Assembly (NCBI GenBank): GCA_020086605.1
Contig: JACBWW010000003.1
Span: forward strand, 1,575,101-1,639,100
From: Lanius collurio
Taxonomy: Eukaryota; Chordata; Aves; Passeriformes; Laniidae
Length of the DNA stretch: 64,000 bases
Direction of reading: 5' to 3'
The notes beneath the pieces were generated by a model. It was not told the origin of the DNA. It searched no databases and was given only the letters and a program-made list of their open reading frames with translations. Shown here piece after piece: positions 52,001 through 64,000 of the stretch (position 1 is its first letter; every line of letters starts with the position of its first letter). Position numbers and translations under genes: made by a program.

Positions 52001-53625
52001 TAGGACTACCAAAGCATTCTAGGAATGTTATCAAAAATTGAGCTAATAGGGCTTAAATCATTCTAGTTATCATCCTAAGTTTTCCAGAAAAATAGACCCT
52101 ATAGGCAGAAAATCTTCATAGAAAATTAGTCCATATATGCAAAAAAACAGGCATTTTGAAGTTATACCTTATACAGGTTTAACATACATTGCCAGCTCAA
52201 TATTTAGTAGAACTAGTACAGAACAGAGCACAGAAAAAACATCCTTCCACAGTAAAATATAATGATACCTCTTCTTCATTTAATAGCCCTTAATGCTGGA
52301 GTTCAGCCACAAATAAGCCTTCAGGGCAGACCACATATACTATGACACCTCTATTTGTTTATTTAGAATGTACTTCAAAGCATTTTAGTTTCAATGAAGG
52401 CAGTTACAAGGGAAAAGGCTTGTTCTAAAAACAAAAACCAGACCACAAGTAATTGTGAATACTCTTTCCTCCTCTAACCTCCACAAAATTAGAATCTAGC
52501 TTATTTCACTTTTAAAAGCCAAAAAGTAAATAAACTAGATTGGTTCCTATGTTTAGAAATCAGGTACCTTCCTATCTACAGTAGTCATTGCCTCTTAAAA
52601 GAGAATCCAGTATACGGAGTTGAATAAATTTTTAAAAATCCCACACCACTACAAGATGTTAGATATTTAATTAGTACCTAAAATGGAGCTATTAAATGGT
52701 TTTGCAAGCCTTTCCTGTACTTCATTCAGCTTTTCATTTTAACACAACCCTGGTAAATCCATATTGGAAAGTGTTTTAATGGGAAATTCAGCTATTTTAA
52801 ATTCTGGATTCAGCAAGATCACGCATGAATGTCAAAGACAAACTGGAAGAGATGGATGGGAGAGGAAATACGCCTTTTAGTTCTAGCATTATACTGTATC
52901 CTGACTGACATGTCACTGAGATCCCACTAAACCACTATCATACTGAAGGTAATGCAAGCAGTGTGAGCAGCTGCAGTACCTGGTGCAGATAAACCATGCA
53001 CCACAGTAAGCCTCCCATTCTTATTCCAGTTCTGCTGCCTGGGATCTACATACACTCATGCAGCTGGATTGGGAACACCATTTCTGTTGGGGATCATCTT
53101 ATAGTGACAGAGTAAAAACACTAAGTGAATGAATTATTCTTAAAAAGGCGAATAGTCACATCAAACGTTTTTACTGTGTGTATATATAATTGCATATACA
53201 CTCATTCCAAGACAAGTTTTAGAGAAAGAGATTCCATTTCAAATATTCTGAGAACCTTCTTCCTCTCTCCTCTCCCTTTTTCACAAAGGTTTGCTTTACC
53301 TGCAAAGATTTACCAAAAAGATTTTTACCTGGAGAGTCTTAAAACATGCACAGCTTCAGGCATCCCAACAGCTCTTGCTGTTAAGACTGAAGCAGAAGAA
53401 CAGGCTGCTATTACAGATTAATAGATATTATTTGATGAATATAAACATATTCTTTACATAGTAATAGCCTTTACATGGGGGACTGGGGGTTAGAAGAATT
53501 ATCCCAGCCTTTCAGCAACATGTTCAGTAGCAAAGACTGGTTATCTGAAAACTTAATCTTGAAATCAGATAACCTAAAGGTAACTAAATTCTAGAAGAGT
53601 CTATTAGTGGAAAAATAATACTTAC

Positions 53626-53680
53626 CATCAATTTCAGTGTTGTTCAGAACTTGTGTTCCTAACATCCTTTACTCCAGCTT
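53626..53680 (-). other. Possible 5' exon of PTPN3 (leader or N-terminal extension)
   Basis: A 55-bp segment with a consensus donor (ATG|GTAAGTAT, at 53625) and an acceptor ending CCTCAG at 53681. Splicing it to the exon at 46512 places an ATG (53665-53663, A at -3) in frame with the PTPN3 start, 19 codons upstream and preceded by an in-frame TAA. It has stops in all three frames if read as an internal coding exon of another gene, so a 5' exon role is the natural reading. It rests only on splice signals and frame, so confidence is modest. Confidence 0.35.
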
Positions 53681-56600
53681 CTGAGGTAAATATTTTGGTC
53701 ACGATTGCAAAGGCTCAAACAAGACTGTACGAATAACTCCTCCAACTTCAAAAATCTGGTCATGCCAACTTCACAAATGTTTTTTTACATACATAGAATA
53801 AAATCATGCACATAAGGCATTGTAAGATCAAATGTGTCATTTCAAAGAGTGTGAAGCATTATTGCTAGACCTGAGATACAGGATTAGCACAAGTACAGAA
53901 ATAGTATCTACTGCATGCAGAATGAATGAGAGCAGAAAAAAAACAGTGGGAAGAAAAAGCATCTGCAGAGATCTGCTCCCTACACTATGAAATACAGATG
54001 AGAATAAGAGACACTTACAATGTTTTGTATTTTTTGTAGTTTTTATTGCTCACATCAGAGACCTTTATGATGTTTATTTTTAAAAAACACGTATAAAATA
54101 ACTCTTTCAGCCAGTGTTGGGGGCAGTAAACAGCACCCTGCTGCACTTCCTGCACCATGCCAATCAAAGCATTCAGGAACTCTATGGCTTCCTCTATTGC
54201 CTGACTCAGCTTTAAGCAGACCACAGCACAAAAGAAAGACATCTCACTGAAAAATTAAAAGGCTATCACTATTTTGTTTTCCAAATAATGCCTTCAAGAG
54301 GTAACTAACAATGTTGCATGAATTCAAAATAAAAACTGCAGAATGAAAGCCGAAGTTCACCTTCCTCACATTGGTAGAGTCTTACACTATCAACACTAAC
54401 ACACCAGAGTGGAAGAACATGAATGCTGAGTCAAAGCTGAGCACTGCAGTGCCCAGCTACCAACATTTCCAATAAATATATTAGTTTACATAGAATAAAT
54501 AATTTATGCCTTCAAATTTTCAAAACCAAATAGGTAAGCATTCACCATTGAAATTTATAAAGGCAAGCAACTAAAATATTCTGAAATCTCAGTTATCAAA
54601 TTAATTATCATATGAAAACTGAAATACAAAAAAGACTTCATATTCTAAATAGCAGGCCTGGAACTTTTGTATGACATATAACATGAAACAAGAACCATCA
54701 CATCAATTTTCCTGCCAAGTAAAGTTGTGATATTTAAACAGAATTTTAATCACCTGCATGACAGATTCAGGGAGAGATGTAGAAAAACACCCAAAGCTCT
54801 AAGGATTAAAACATATTTCCAAACTGTGCTTTTAGAGGGAAATTCTACTTTTTTACTATATCCATAGTATGATATTAATGAAACAGTCTAGAAACTACCT
54901 ATGCTACTTCTACTGGTTTTTAGAACACAAAAAACACCATAAAGTAAAACAGGGATTATTCACACAAATCTCACACTATCCAGTATGCTTGCAGGTTAAT
55001 ATTAATCTCTGCCTGCTGTAGCATAACATAAATAAACACCTATAAATTTCACTTTTGAGAACGTTGCTGAGAATGTCAGAAAAGCATCAAGCGCCCATTT
55101 AATATTCCCTATGTGAGACATGCTCTTCTCTGACAGTAACTTTGAACTGTTGTCCTCCACCTATGATTACTGATGTATATTAAAACATTTCATTTGCCAA
55201 TGTAACATGACGATGGCCTACCAAAAAAAACCCAAAAAAACAAAAACCCACAAATTGCAGATAATGCCTCTTATAAGTACAGGTGTGTTAAAAAAAAACA
55301 ACCAAAAACCTGCTTTCCAGAACAAGCCTTTCCTCATATATCAAATATATGTCTAAAGTAATTTCGTGTATAAATTAACCAGACAAATAAAAGAAATCTT
55401 TTTATAATTTTTGCCTCTAATTAACAGAGTACATTTTGCACATCAAAGCTAGTTATCAAAGACTTCAATCTTTTCAACAGGACTGATGTCATTGTACCTC
55501 ACATGTCATCCTCCTTCTTCAAAGCAAAATTTCCTGTTTTTAAAGAGCAGGAAAGCAGCAGATTGTAGACAGAACAGGGTATAGACTCAATGCAAGACTG
55601 CGAATCTAAATGTTCACATTCTATTTCTGATGTTGTCACTCTGGACACTTTGTGAAACGGTCGCTTTCCTCCTCACAAAATTGAACATGCATCATGACAG
55701 AAATAATTGCCAAAGCATATTTTTCAAAACCTTGAAAAAGCAGGGGGTAGGTAACTGGATTCTGGATACACTTAAGAACTTGTTCTTCTACAGAAGGACT
55801 GAATGGCCCTTAAATCTGTCAGCTCAGAAAGATGCTGCTGGCAGTGGTAACTGCCATTTGTTGCCAAAGGGGAAAGCAGGAGAGAAAACACCTTAATCAA
55901 GGCTGTGAGAGAATTAATTAGTAGTAATGCCACAGAAAGCTAACTCCACTTTTAAAGAAAACAGAAATTCCACACAAAATTCAGTGCTGGATTGTCACTA
56001 AACTTGATAAATAGCCTGAAATTGCAGATGACTGAAGTTTCCTTCATGTCTGGACACAGCTGAGTAGCAGATCAAGACCTGCCACTGTTACTTGGCGTTT
56101 TCCACTGTGCATAATACCCAATCTGCTTCTCAACACAGCAGAGGATTGTGTACCATTCAAACTTCGGAAGAAAAAGTCTCATCACTGGCAACAAAAAAAA
56201 AGACAGTCTATACTTTTTGCAAGAAAACATTCCAGATCTCAGAAGAAAGCCTGTCTTATAAATTGTGTTAATGAACAAAAACCTCTTCAGAATTACAATG
56301 AATTATCTTTCTGAACCCAGATATTTCTTTTAAACCTTAAAGCTTAAAACTTCACAGAATTGTTTTCTATACATTCCTGTTTCATCTATTTCATAATCCA
56401 CATTCTGCCACAAGCCTTTGAAATATATTCCCTTAAGCATAACAGAAGATTTCTGTTATAAAGCCTATGGCTTCAAAAAGTCCGCAGAGAGATTTGGAAC
56501 AGAATTGGCAATCTGCAGTTTACCACAGAATACTCTTGAAAAATATAAAATGGTAAAATAATCAAATCACAGCAATTCTTCCTTTAAAGGAAAAAGGAAG

Positions 56601-57032
56601 GACACAATAGAAATCTGGAAAGTTATGTTATGAAGGGAACTTCAAGCTCTACAGACAGAAAAAAGTATTTCTTTCAGAGATTAGAATTATATTATTCATT
56701 TTATCCTTCAGGACTGTTCAAAATGAGAAAAGTTTAGGAGATACTCAAGTCTCACAAAACTAGTTGAGTTGAAGGAATTACACAAAGTTCTACCTCATGA
56801 CCTTCAGGAAAGAATTTGAAAATGTACTGCAAAAGCCTTGCACCTCAGAATCAAAACCTAAACAACATGATAAAATTAAAACACATCCTGATACTTTGAT
56901 CATAACTTCTTGTTGTTACATATTCAGAACAACAAAACTGAAGATGTTCATGTAAGAAGTTTACTTACCATGTGAGGGAACTAAGGGAGAAAAACACTTC
57001 CAGAAATTTTACTATTTTTTAAATGGACGTGT

Positions 57033-57282
57033 AGTGATAGGAAATAGGGTAATGACTTTAAACTACAAGAGAAATTCAGATTAGATATTGGGAAGATAAA
57101 CTTCACTCTGAGGATGGTGAGGGTTGCCCAGACAAGTTGTGGATATCCCATCCCTGGAAGTGCTCAAGGCCAGGCAGAAAGGAGCTTTGAGCAACCTGGT
57201 CTAGAATGTATTCCTGCTGATGGTAGGGGTTCTGGAACTAGGTGATCTTTAAGGTCATTCCCAATCCAACCTATCGATGACT
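57033..57282 (+). mobile_element. CR1 LINE 3' fragment, plus orientation
   Basis: The sequence begins near GTGATAGGAAATAGGGTAAT, runs through TTAGATATTGGGAAGATAAA and CATCCCTGGAAGTGCTCAAG, and ends at ATTCCCAATCCAACCTAT. These are the standard landmarks of the CR1 3' end read on the plus strand. It is 5'-truncated and diverged, with the terminal octamer repeats largely lost. It lies upstream of the firm PTPN3 exons and is antisense to that gene. Confidence 0.9.
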
Positions 57283-60200
57283 TGTAGGTCAAGAAGACAA
57301 AGCAAATACACATTGTGAAAAGCCAGTCTAGGAATATCTGCACTTTGTAAGCAATGGCCACAGATGAACAGTTTTCTGCCATTCTTTTCTATCTTCATCT
57401 CATCTTCCCCATTTATGACTAACAGACAAATTTGTATTTTAAGCTTGCCAAAGTACATCTTCTTCCCTTTTCAGTTTGTTCCACAGACTTCAAAACATCT
57501 AGTGTCACAAGAATTTGTTATCAATAACATCAAACTGCTCTCTAGGACCTGCAGTAGACCTGACTGCATTTCTGCAGCTTTTGCACAAGTCCTTCTCCTC
57601 CTGCACAAAAAGAATAGTTAAACAAAAAAAAGCTACACTGCCACTCAAACTAGCTAGACATTTTTCCAATTCTTGCATGTTCTTGGATGTCCTCACTTTA
57701 AAAGAAGAAAGTAATTCCTACACACAGTGAAGAAAAAATAGAGTAAACATACCACAGAACAAGTCCTAGCTTGCAAACAATTTGTGTTTTCTGGTTTTCC
57801 ATCAGTATTTAAACAGTGTATGTTTCAGACCAGCAAAACCTAAACATTTACATCTTTACATCCCTGTTAGGCAATTTTTCACCACCCTACAAGATTACCA
57901 AGCACCCTGTGACCATGGTACACCACACCAGAAGGAGATTGCACCAAAAAGCACTCACCTAAAATAGATGCTCCTGCATCTTCTCTCCACTGCAAACCCA
58001 GTGGCAGCTATATTTTCATAATTTTCTTCCTTTCAACACATTAATTAACTTAAGCCCCCAAAGAGCCACAAAGCAACCTCCCAGTCAGGATTCAATGCAG
58101 CTTTGGTGCCAAGCTCAGCCAAAGGCTGCAGGCTGGCTGTACTGCTGAGTCCCTGGCAGACCAACACCTCCATGGACCAGGGAAGGCAGAGCATCTCTCC
58201 ACCATCCAGCATAGGGTGGGTGAGCATACTGAGCCAGCTTTAGACAAACACCTCCTAAAACTTCTGCCACAAGGCCACCAAAGTAGAGTGAGCAAGAGTC
58301 ATGCAAACCACAGCTGGAGTTTGGGGGAGTAAAATGGAATGGGTAAGAGTGAGATTTTGTAAAGGAGTCTGGTAAAGAACTGCTTGCTCTTGAGCAAAGT
58401 ACTTCTTTGGGTTTATTGGGGAAAATGGGGAGGTTGTTACAGCTTTTTTTGTATTTTGTTTTTTCTTCTCCAACTCTTCTACCAACATATAGCACTTATA
58501 CAAATAATTTAAGCCCACTTAGGTAGTTTTTGTTTATTTTTAACACAGTGATCCAACAAATGAGTATTTATAACAAAGCCTCCTGTTGCATCTGAAGCAA
58601 TGCAAGTCTCTTCAGCCTTGTATTTAACAAGGTTGTTAAAGCTTCCATGTACAGCCAAGATCACATAATTTACAGAATTGAACCATCTCATTTTTGAGAA
58701 TGCATCTCTATGTATCAACTGCTACCAATTTTCTGAGTCTATAACTCAGAGGTTAGTTTAGTTTTTAAGTTTCAAATCATTCAATGCATAAGACAATGCC
58801 AAGCATTTTCAAACACACACACCAAATTTTGCCAAGTAGATATGACATCCCCCAAGCCTTTCTATTTCAGTTTTTGTATTCCTGGCTGGCAGGTAGAATA
58901 TTTATCTACGTCCCATGCTAAGCAATCTTAGCATGCTGTGGAAACCGATTACGGAGGAATGCAGGCACTAGGCCAGCATTGCTGGTTTATACTAAAACAG
59001 GAGCAAAAGGGGAGAGGTCTGCTTAGAGTGCTGAGATCTGGTATCTCTCCCAGTCTCCTCACTGCTCAGCACTTTTGCAAGGCAGAGGTAATGGGCAATG
59101 CCCCACAACAGGCAAATTCCTCAAAACCTCGTGTGGAAGGGCTGGGAGAGGTAGAAGGAGTTGACTGCAGCATCTCATCTGGTTAGAGCTGTGACCTCAG
59201 AACAGCTGGAATGAAAAACAGGACAGAAGTCCACAACTATGAATGCTTTCTTGCTTTTGTGTTTTTTTCATAACCCTGCAGTATACCAGAAACACATTTT
59301 AAAGGAAAGGCACCAAAACAAGGACTACTTGAAAACACAATACTATACTTCTAGTTTTGCTTAAGACTCGTCAATTGACCAAAAGTAAGCAGTACAGCAA
59401 ATCAATGACAAAACAGCCTTTTTTGCTGGAAATAACTGATCATCATGAGAGCTTTAAAGGAGAAATTAATTTGGAATGGATTCTTCAATGTCATCAAGCT
59501 TGTTTTACCTTAGCAACTGAATAAAATAGATTACCAACTTGATTTTGAAAGCTATTAGCTAAACCTTTACATAGATCTCAAATAATATTTAAGCTTATGC
59601 TGTAATCAGTAACAAAGGTAATGACCCCTATTCCAGATTGCCTACCCTAAATTACACCTAAATAAAAATATTCATCTTAGCTTATTTAATCTTAATTGCT
59701 TTCCTAATACAAAATGTACCTTGTCATGACCAAGTAAGCGGTCTGCTTGCCCTCAAGAGCTTTCCGAATGTGACATCAATATTTACACATGCTGAATGCT
59801 CTCAATTGCCAACTGATCTTTGGAATCAAAGTACAAATTCCGACCAACACTACATACACTTTCCTACTATTAATATAACCTAGAATTTCACCTAAGCAAG
59901 TTTGTCCCTTGCAAAAATGGGGTGGGGATTCAGCTTCAGTAATCACTGCAAATTAACTGCTAAATCTAGCCAAAATGTGCAAGGGATGTAACCTTCAACT
60001 GGGTTAAATCCACACAGCAGCATAGGGTCCCCCTCTAGAAGCAATACAACAAGAACAGAAATTCTTTCAGTGTAAATGCCATTTGCAAGACTAGAAAGAA
60101 TAACTGGTAGGACAGTTTTGCTGGAGATTGAATGCAATAACAAGCTGGCTGCCTACCCTGAGCCAGCAAACACAAAGCAGCCAAAGCTGGAAGAGCAGTC

Positions 60201-61859
60201 ACAGCAGCTTATCTGGAAGGGAGTTCTAGGAGATCTTCCTAGCAAAGCTCTGGCTGGGAAGCACACCAAGACCTTGAGGAAAAATCAAAAAAGGAATGCC
60301 TCTTGGTTTATTTCTTATTGTGTTCATGAAGAAAGAGCTCCCCTTTCCATAAATTTTAAAAGCATTATGTCAGATGATGTTCAAATGTAAAAATAAATCA
60401 GAACTGATAAGACTAATTGAATTGGGAACTAGCACAGGCTCTGAAGAATATAGGGGGTTTCAAGTAAAACAAGCAGAAGACCAGAAATAAAAACCTTATG
60501 GGATAGAACAAAGCAAATGGTAGTGGGTATGGCAACAATGCAGAGACTGAAGAAGAAATTATATGAGACAGTAGAGGGGAATTACCTGGCATCTCTAAAA
60601 CAATGAATGAAGTTTACACCTGAAGAACCAGGCAAAAAAATAAAAAAAGAGAGAGGGGTTAAACCACTGATTATTGTGAAATAAAAGATGGTATTTGGGG
60701 CAATTTTTTTTTGTTTTGGGGTTTTTTGCGGGGGTCATTGTTGCTTGGTTTTTTAAATGCCCTTTGAAGTTTCAGTATCTTTTTTGGGTTTCCCTTCATT
60801 AATGTTAGCTAGTACAATTTCATGCTGAGTCTGAAATGTTTCCTGGACAGCACCTCTTTTTTATCTCAGCCAATCCCAAACAATGATATCTGCACAGTTG
60901 GGTGAGGAGTCAGATGCATCTCATTCAGCTATCTGGCATTCTCTTACTACTGAATTTGTCACCTTTTCCTCCAACATGACTCAAATTCTTCATGTATGGA
61001 CAGCTAACAGTGACCACATACACACAATAATTTCTGTGCTAGGCATGCACTACTATACTTAAATACAGGTCTTAACTTCTTGTTTTACAGATGGTTTGAT
61101 CTGCCATAGTATAAAATATTTGGTCATCACTCACTTTTAATGCTGCAAGACCAATGCCTCAGCTCCCCCTTATTAATCTCCAGAAGGAGAGGGAAATGAA
61201 AACCTCAGAAGAACAAAGATGCCAACTCTTTCTGGTGGTATCATTACAACCATCATCACAGACCATACTAATTACTTTCTTCTACCCCAAGCTTTCAGTA
61301 TACAACAGTTTAGCCAACTGTCACCTTCTTATCTCCAAGACCTTTTTGCTCAATGACCAATATTAAACTATGAAGGCAAAAACTGGCAACATTGTCAAAG
61401 ATGTACAAAGATGTACACTGTCATGTACTAAGCTCGTAAGAAATAAATGTGAATTCTTACTCATGTAGGTCGAACCAGAGGACTCATACTATAATTTGCT
61501 GCAGAAAAAACCAAAACTTTATTCATCAATTAATCAAACAGCTGAAAAGCAAAAATAGCAGAATATCATTGAAGTTGAAGTAAAATTAAATCCTTATGAC
61601 ACTGTAGCACTTTTTCCGAAATTTACAAGTCCAGCTACTACCAAGTGTTATCAAACTTCAGAAATTTAGTACGAAATTACAACTCTTATTACAAATGCAA
61701 TAAAGAAAGGATTAAAAAATTCAAAAATGCAGATTTCAGATGGCTACTTTCCTCTGGTTTTCAGCCATGCAAACATGCAAAACAGGCTTGAGAACTGAGC
61801 TTGGAAGAGAAGCCTGGCTATGCTGGGGCTACTGCCACCCCCAAAAGCATGGCTGCAGG

Positions 61860-62110
61860 GCCCCCAGCCCAGCACACCCTGCCCACTCTGCCGCGGTGAC
61901 ACCGTCAGACCGCCCTGCGCTGGGAACACGGAGGTCCGAGCTACTCATTAACCAGGGCCGGGCAGGAGGCTCCCAAACCCGCCCAGAGGTGGGGGTGCTT
62001 CCAGAGCACCTGCGGGCTGGGCTAACACAGAGAGCTCACCTCCCTCTCGCCCGGAACAAAGCCCAGGGGAAGCCTGTGCTTTGCCTGCCTCGAGAAGTGG
62101 GCTCATTGCT
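61860..62110. promoter_or_regulatory. CpG-richer patch, candidate promoter region
   Basis: A short GC-rich island in otherwise AT-rich DNA, with roughly a dozen CpG dinucleotides in about 220 bp (for example CCGCGG, GACACCGTCAGACCGCCC and CTCGCCCGG). On the minus strand a good donor (GGGAG|GTGAGCT, border at 62040) follows an ATG at 62106-62104 with G at -3. It could be a distal promoter and first exon of a minus-strand transcript, PTPN3 or other. It is smaller than a typical avian CpG island, so the call is weak. Confidence 0.3.
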
Positions 62111-63849
62111 GCTAGCAGGCATTCAAAACCACCAGCTCCTCTATTCTAGGACTAATCCACTTGAAGATCTTTTCTCCTCTTCCTTCCCTGCCCTGCTGAG
62201 GGGAGTTGTCACCTAAATTATAATATTTGTAATTGTGCAAACCGTAGTTAATTATAAATCTAGCTATCCAGAGAAAGGTGACAGCACGCCAGTGCCTGGA
62301 GCAGCGCTATCTGTTTGAACACGGTCTGTGATGGCTGCAATTATGCTAAGGAGTCATGGAAGAATAAGAAACTGCTACATCAAACATCTCTTCTCAAAGG
62401 CAAACACAGTGCAAATACCTTGCTCCCCACTTCAAGACAAAGTCCTAAATTGGTTAGGTGCCAGGAAAAAAAAAGGTAGGGTTGATCTAAATGCAAAGAA
62501 AATAAAGAGATCAAATAATTTAAACAAGCAACAAAGAAAATAATAACTCATTAGAAACACCAGGAAAAAAAAAATTGAAGTTTTCATTTAGAGAAACACT
62601 GACCTTGTAACTGTTTTCTCTCCCTGCTTGAAATACTTTTACTAGCTTAATGAAAAAGAAAAACAAATTTTAAAGAACCTGAGGGTCTTTTATAAAACAG
62701 GCTTGTAAATTATATCCATATATATAATACCTCTTCTATTGCAAAGTTAAGCACTGAAAACAGTAAGTAAAAGTTGCTAAAAAAAACTCAAGCCAAATCA
62801 GTGCTAAACCAGGTAGTCCTTACACATAATTTTACTTGCAAATCAGTCACAGGTTAACATAAAAGGTTTTGAATATTTAAGTATACTTTCCCATGAAGTA
62901 GCTTACAGGATTTTGTTATCTCCAGTAAGAGATACTTAATTTCCATTCTGAAAACCGGGTCTAAATTTTCAGGTCTTCTGCAGCACTGTATAGATTTTGT
63001 ATAGTATACACATAGACATCATCACAGATCTCAGAATTATTTCTGGACCCAGTAGGCAGCAGAATTACCTTGGCAAAATTTGAAAGACTTAATTTCAAAT
63101 GTCATACAGGGAGTTTCAATAGATTACACTGACTTTGTAACAATGTCTACAATGAACTGCTGGGACAAAACTGAAAACATTTACACCAGGAAGGCCAACC
63201 ACTACCACTGGCCATTTTGGAAAACGGACAAATTTTAAAAAAATCAAAACCCACCAAGAAAAATACTCAGAAACTAACTACAAACAGGATACATCTACTT
63301 CAAAGTGTTGTGAAACAAATATAGCTCCACCATTTATAATCTTAACATGCTCAATTTGTTCTGCAACAAACATATCAATATACATGTTATGTTCATATAT
63401 ATCCATATGCATACACAACATGCAGTCAGCCATAAAATCTTCATTCAGATATTCATCATTTACATATAACCAATAATAAAGTGGGGGAAAGTACTCTCTA
63501 CTAGTCGTTGAATGCTTCCTGATTAGGTTTGAAATTAGGTTTTTAAACATTACTCAAGCAGCATGGTGTGCATCAAACAAAATCCTTATAGGATGCAAAA
63601 AGCTCTTTCTGCTCTCATCTAAGTAAAAATAACTGAGTTTTAGCCTTATAGCTATTTCTCTAACATAGAACAATGTAAACTATTTTCTTAAGGTTGTCAT
63701 TGTGTACTGGCAGTAGTATCGCACTGGTGGACTGATTTCTCACATTTCTTTTCAACAGCAAATGTATCTTTTATTTTAACAAGATTAATGTAATTTTCAT
63801 TAGACTATCACCAATATTTTAGAAAAACATGGCTAGATATGACCTAGAT

Positions 63850-64000
63850 CACAGAATCATAGAAAAAAATCTAGGTTGAAAGGGACCTCTGGAGATCATC
63901 TGGTCTAACTGTTCTTGAAAATAGGGCTTTAAAATAGATTTTCCAAGGTCCTATCAGGTCAAACCTTAAATACTTCCAGCAAGACTTCAATACTTCTATA
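63850..64000 (-). mobile_element. CR1 LINE 3' fragment cut by window end
   Basis: The plus strand reads ACAGAATCATAGAAAAAAAT, then GGTTGAAAGGGACCTCTGGA and GATCATCTGGTCTAACTGTT, which is the reverse complement of a CR1 3' end including the ATTCTATGATTCT terminal motif. It is a different subfamily from the copy at 44.6 kb, and it probably continues past base 64000. Confidence 0.88.

Larger units (their letters stand above)
46513..64000. other. Upstream region / 5' intron of PTPN3
   Basis: DNA upstream of the start-codon exon. It holds the TG microsatellite (49039), the possible 5' exon (53626-53680), CR1 copies (57033 and 63850) and the CpG-richer patch (61860-62110). Unassigned exon-like open segments on the minus strand are near 51.3, 54.2 and 56.2 kb. 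A GC-richer stretch at 49.6-50.2 kb has no recognised content. The transcription start of PTPN3 is not determined. Confidence 0.6.

Noticed and set aside
57505..57696. Segment with a strong polypyrimidine tract and AG on the minus strand (57.6 kb)
   Set aside because: All three frames are open over the short stretch after the acceptor, and the donor (GTCCTA) is poor, so no reading frame can be chosen.
58509..58718. 69-codon minus-strand open frame with natural-looking composition
   Set aside because: There is no convincing donor or acceptor and no recognised motif. It could not be joined in phase to the other exon-like segments.
60076..60390. 104-codon plus-strand open frame
   Set aside because: It has no motif, no splice context and no repeat or gene resemblance. 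It is treated as chance.
61740..62216. 158-codon plus-strand open frame, the longest in the window
   Set aside because: It coincides with the CpG-richer patch, where GC content lowers stop frequency. The peptide has no recognisable motif, and better signals lie on the minus strand.
63695..63740. TACTGGCAGTAGTATCGCAC resembling the start of U4 snRNA
   Set aside because: Only a few bases match the CAGTGGCAGTATCG motif, with an insertion. The rest of the snRNA does not follow, so it is chance or a tiny unprovable remnant.

Overview
The window is vertebrate nuclear DNA, almost certainly from a bird. It is AT-rich and intron-dominated. It carries several fragments of the CR1 LINE in both orientations, with the typical ATTCTATGATTCTATG-like 3' ends, and one fragment of an avian endogenous-retrovirus-type LTR. 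I see no bacterial features, operons, CRISPR arrays or convincing tRNA/rRNA genes.

The one gene I can identify firmly is PTPN3 (protein tyrosine phosphatase non-receptor type 3, PTPH1), on the minus strand. Eleven consecutive coding exons lie between 46495 (start ATG) and 2989. All have GT-AG boundaries and all reading phases agree. Together they give 1001 coding bases (333 codons plus 2 bases), which is the N-terminal tail, the whole FERM domain (F1, F2, F3) and the start of the FERM-adjacent segment. The frame is intact throughout. The linker, PDZ and phosphatase parts must lie to the left of base 1, so the gene is cut by the window edge. PTPN3 is distinguished from its paralogue PTPN4 by its N-terminus ([17 protein letters not shown]) and by the F3 stretches [15 protein letters not shown] and [20 protein letters not shown].

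Layout, in the direction of transcription (right to left). From 64000 to about 54000 is upstream DNA with two CR1 pieces and a CpG-richer patch near 61.9-62.1 kb that could hold a promoter. At 53626-53680 is a possible 5' exon. The first firm coding exon is at 46358-46495. An 11.2 kb intron follows, holding a CR1 copy (44.6-45.0 kb) and an LTR fragment (36.0-36.6 kb). A compact cluster of five short exons (35133 to 32235) and a sixth at 31223 follow, then five widely spaced exons (22.3, 18.5, 13.6, 8.3 and 3.1 kb) separated by 3.7-8.9 kb introns. Human PTPN3 is at 9q31, a region whose neighbours are on the Z chromosome in chicken, so Z-linkage is a reasonable guess but cannot be read from this sequence.

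The most interesting unexplained signals are four. The first is a set of exon-like open segments on the minus strand (56.2, 54.2, 51.3, 45.6, 42.2 and 41.3 kb) with mutually compatible phases, which could be an unrecognised gene interleaved with the 5' part of PTPN3 or could be chance. The second is an upstream exon that would add an in-frame N-terminal extension to PTPN3. The third is a long imperfect hairpin filling almost half of a 164-bp intron. The fourth is a perfect 13-bp inverted repeat with a 5-base loop in another short intron.
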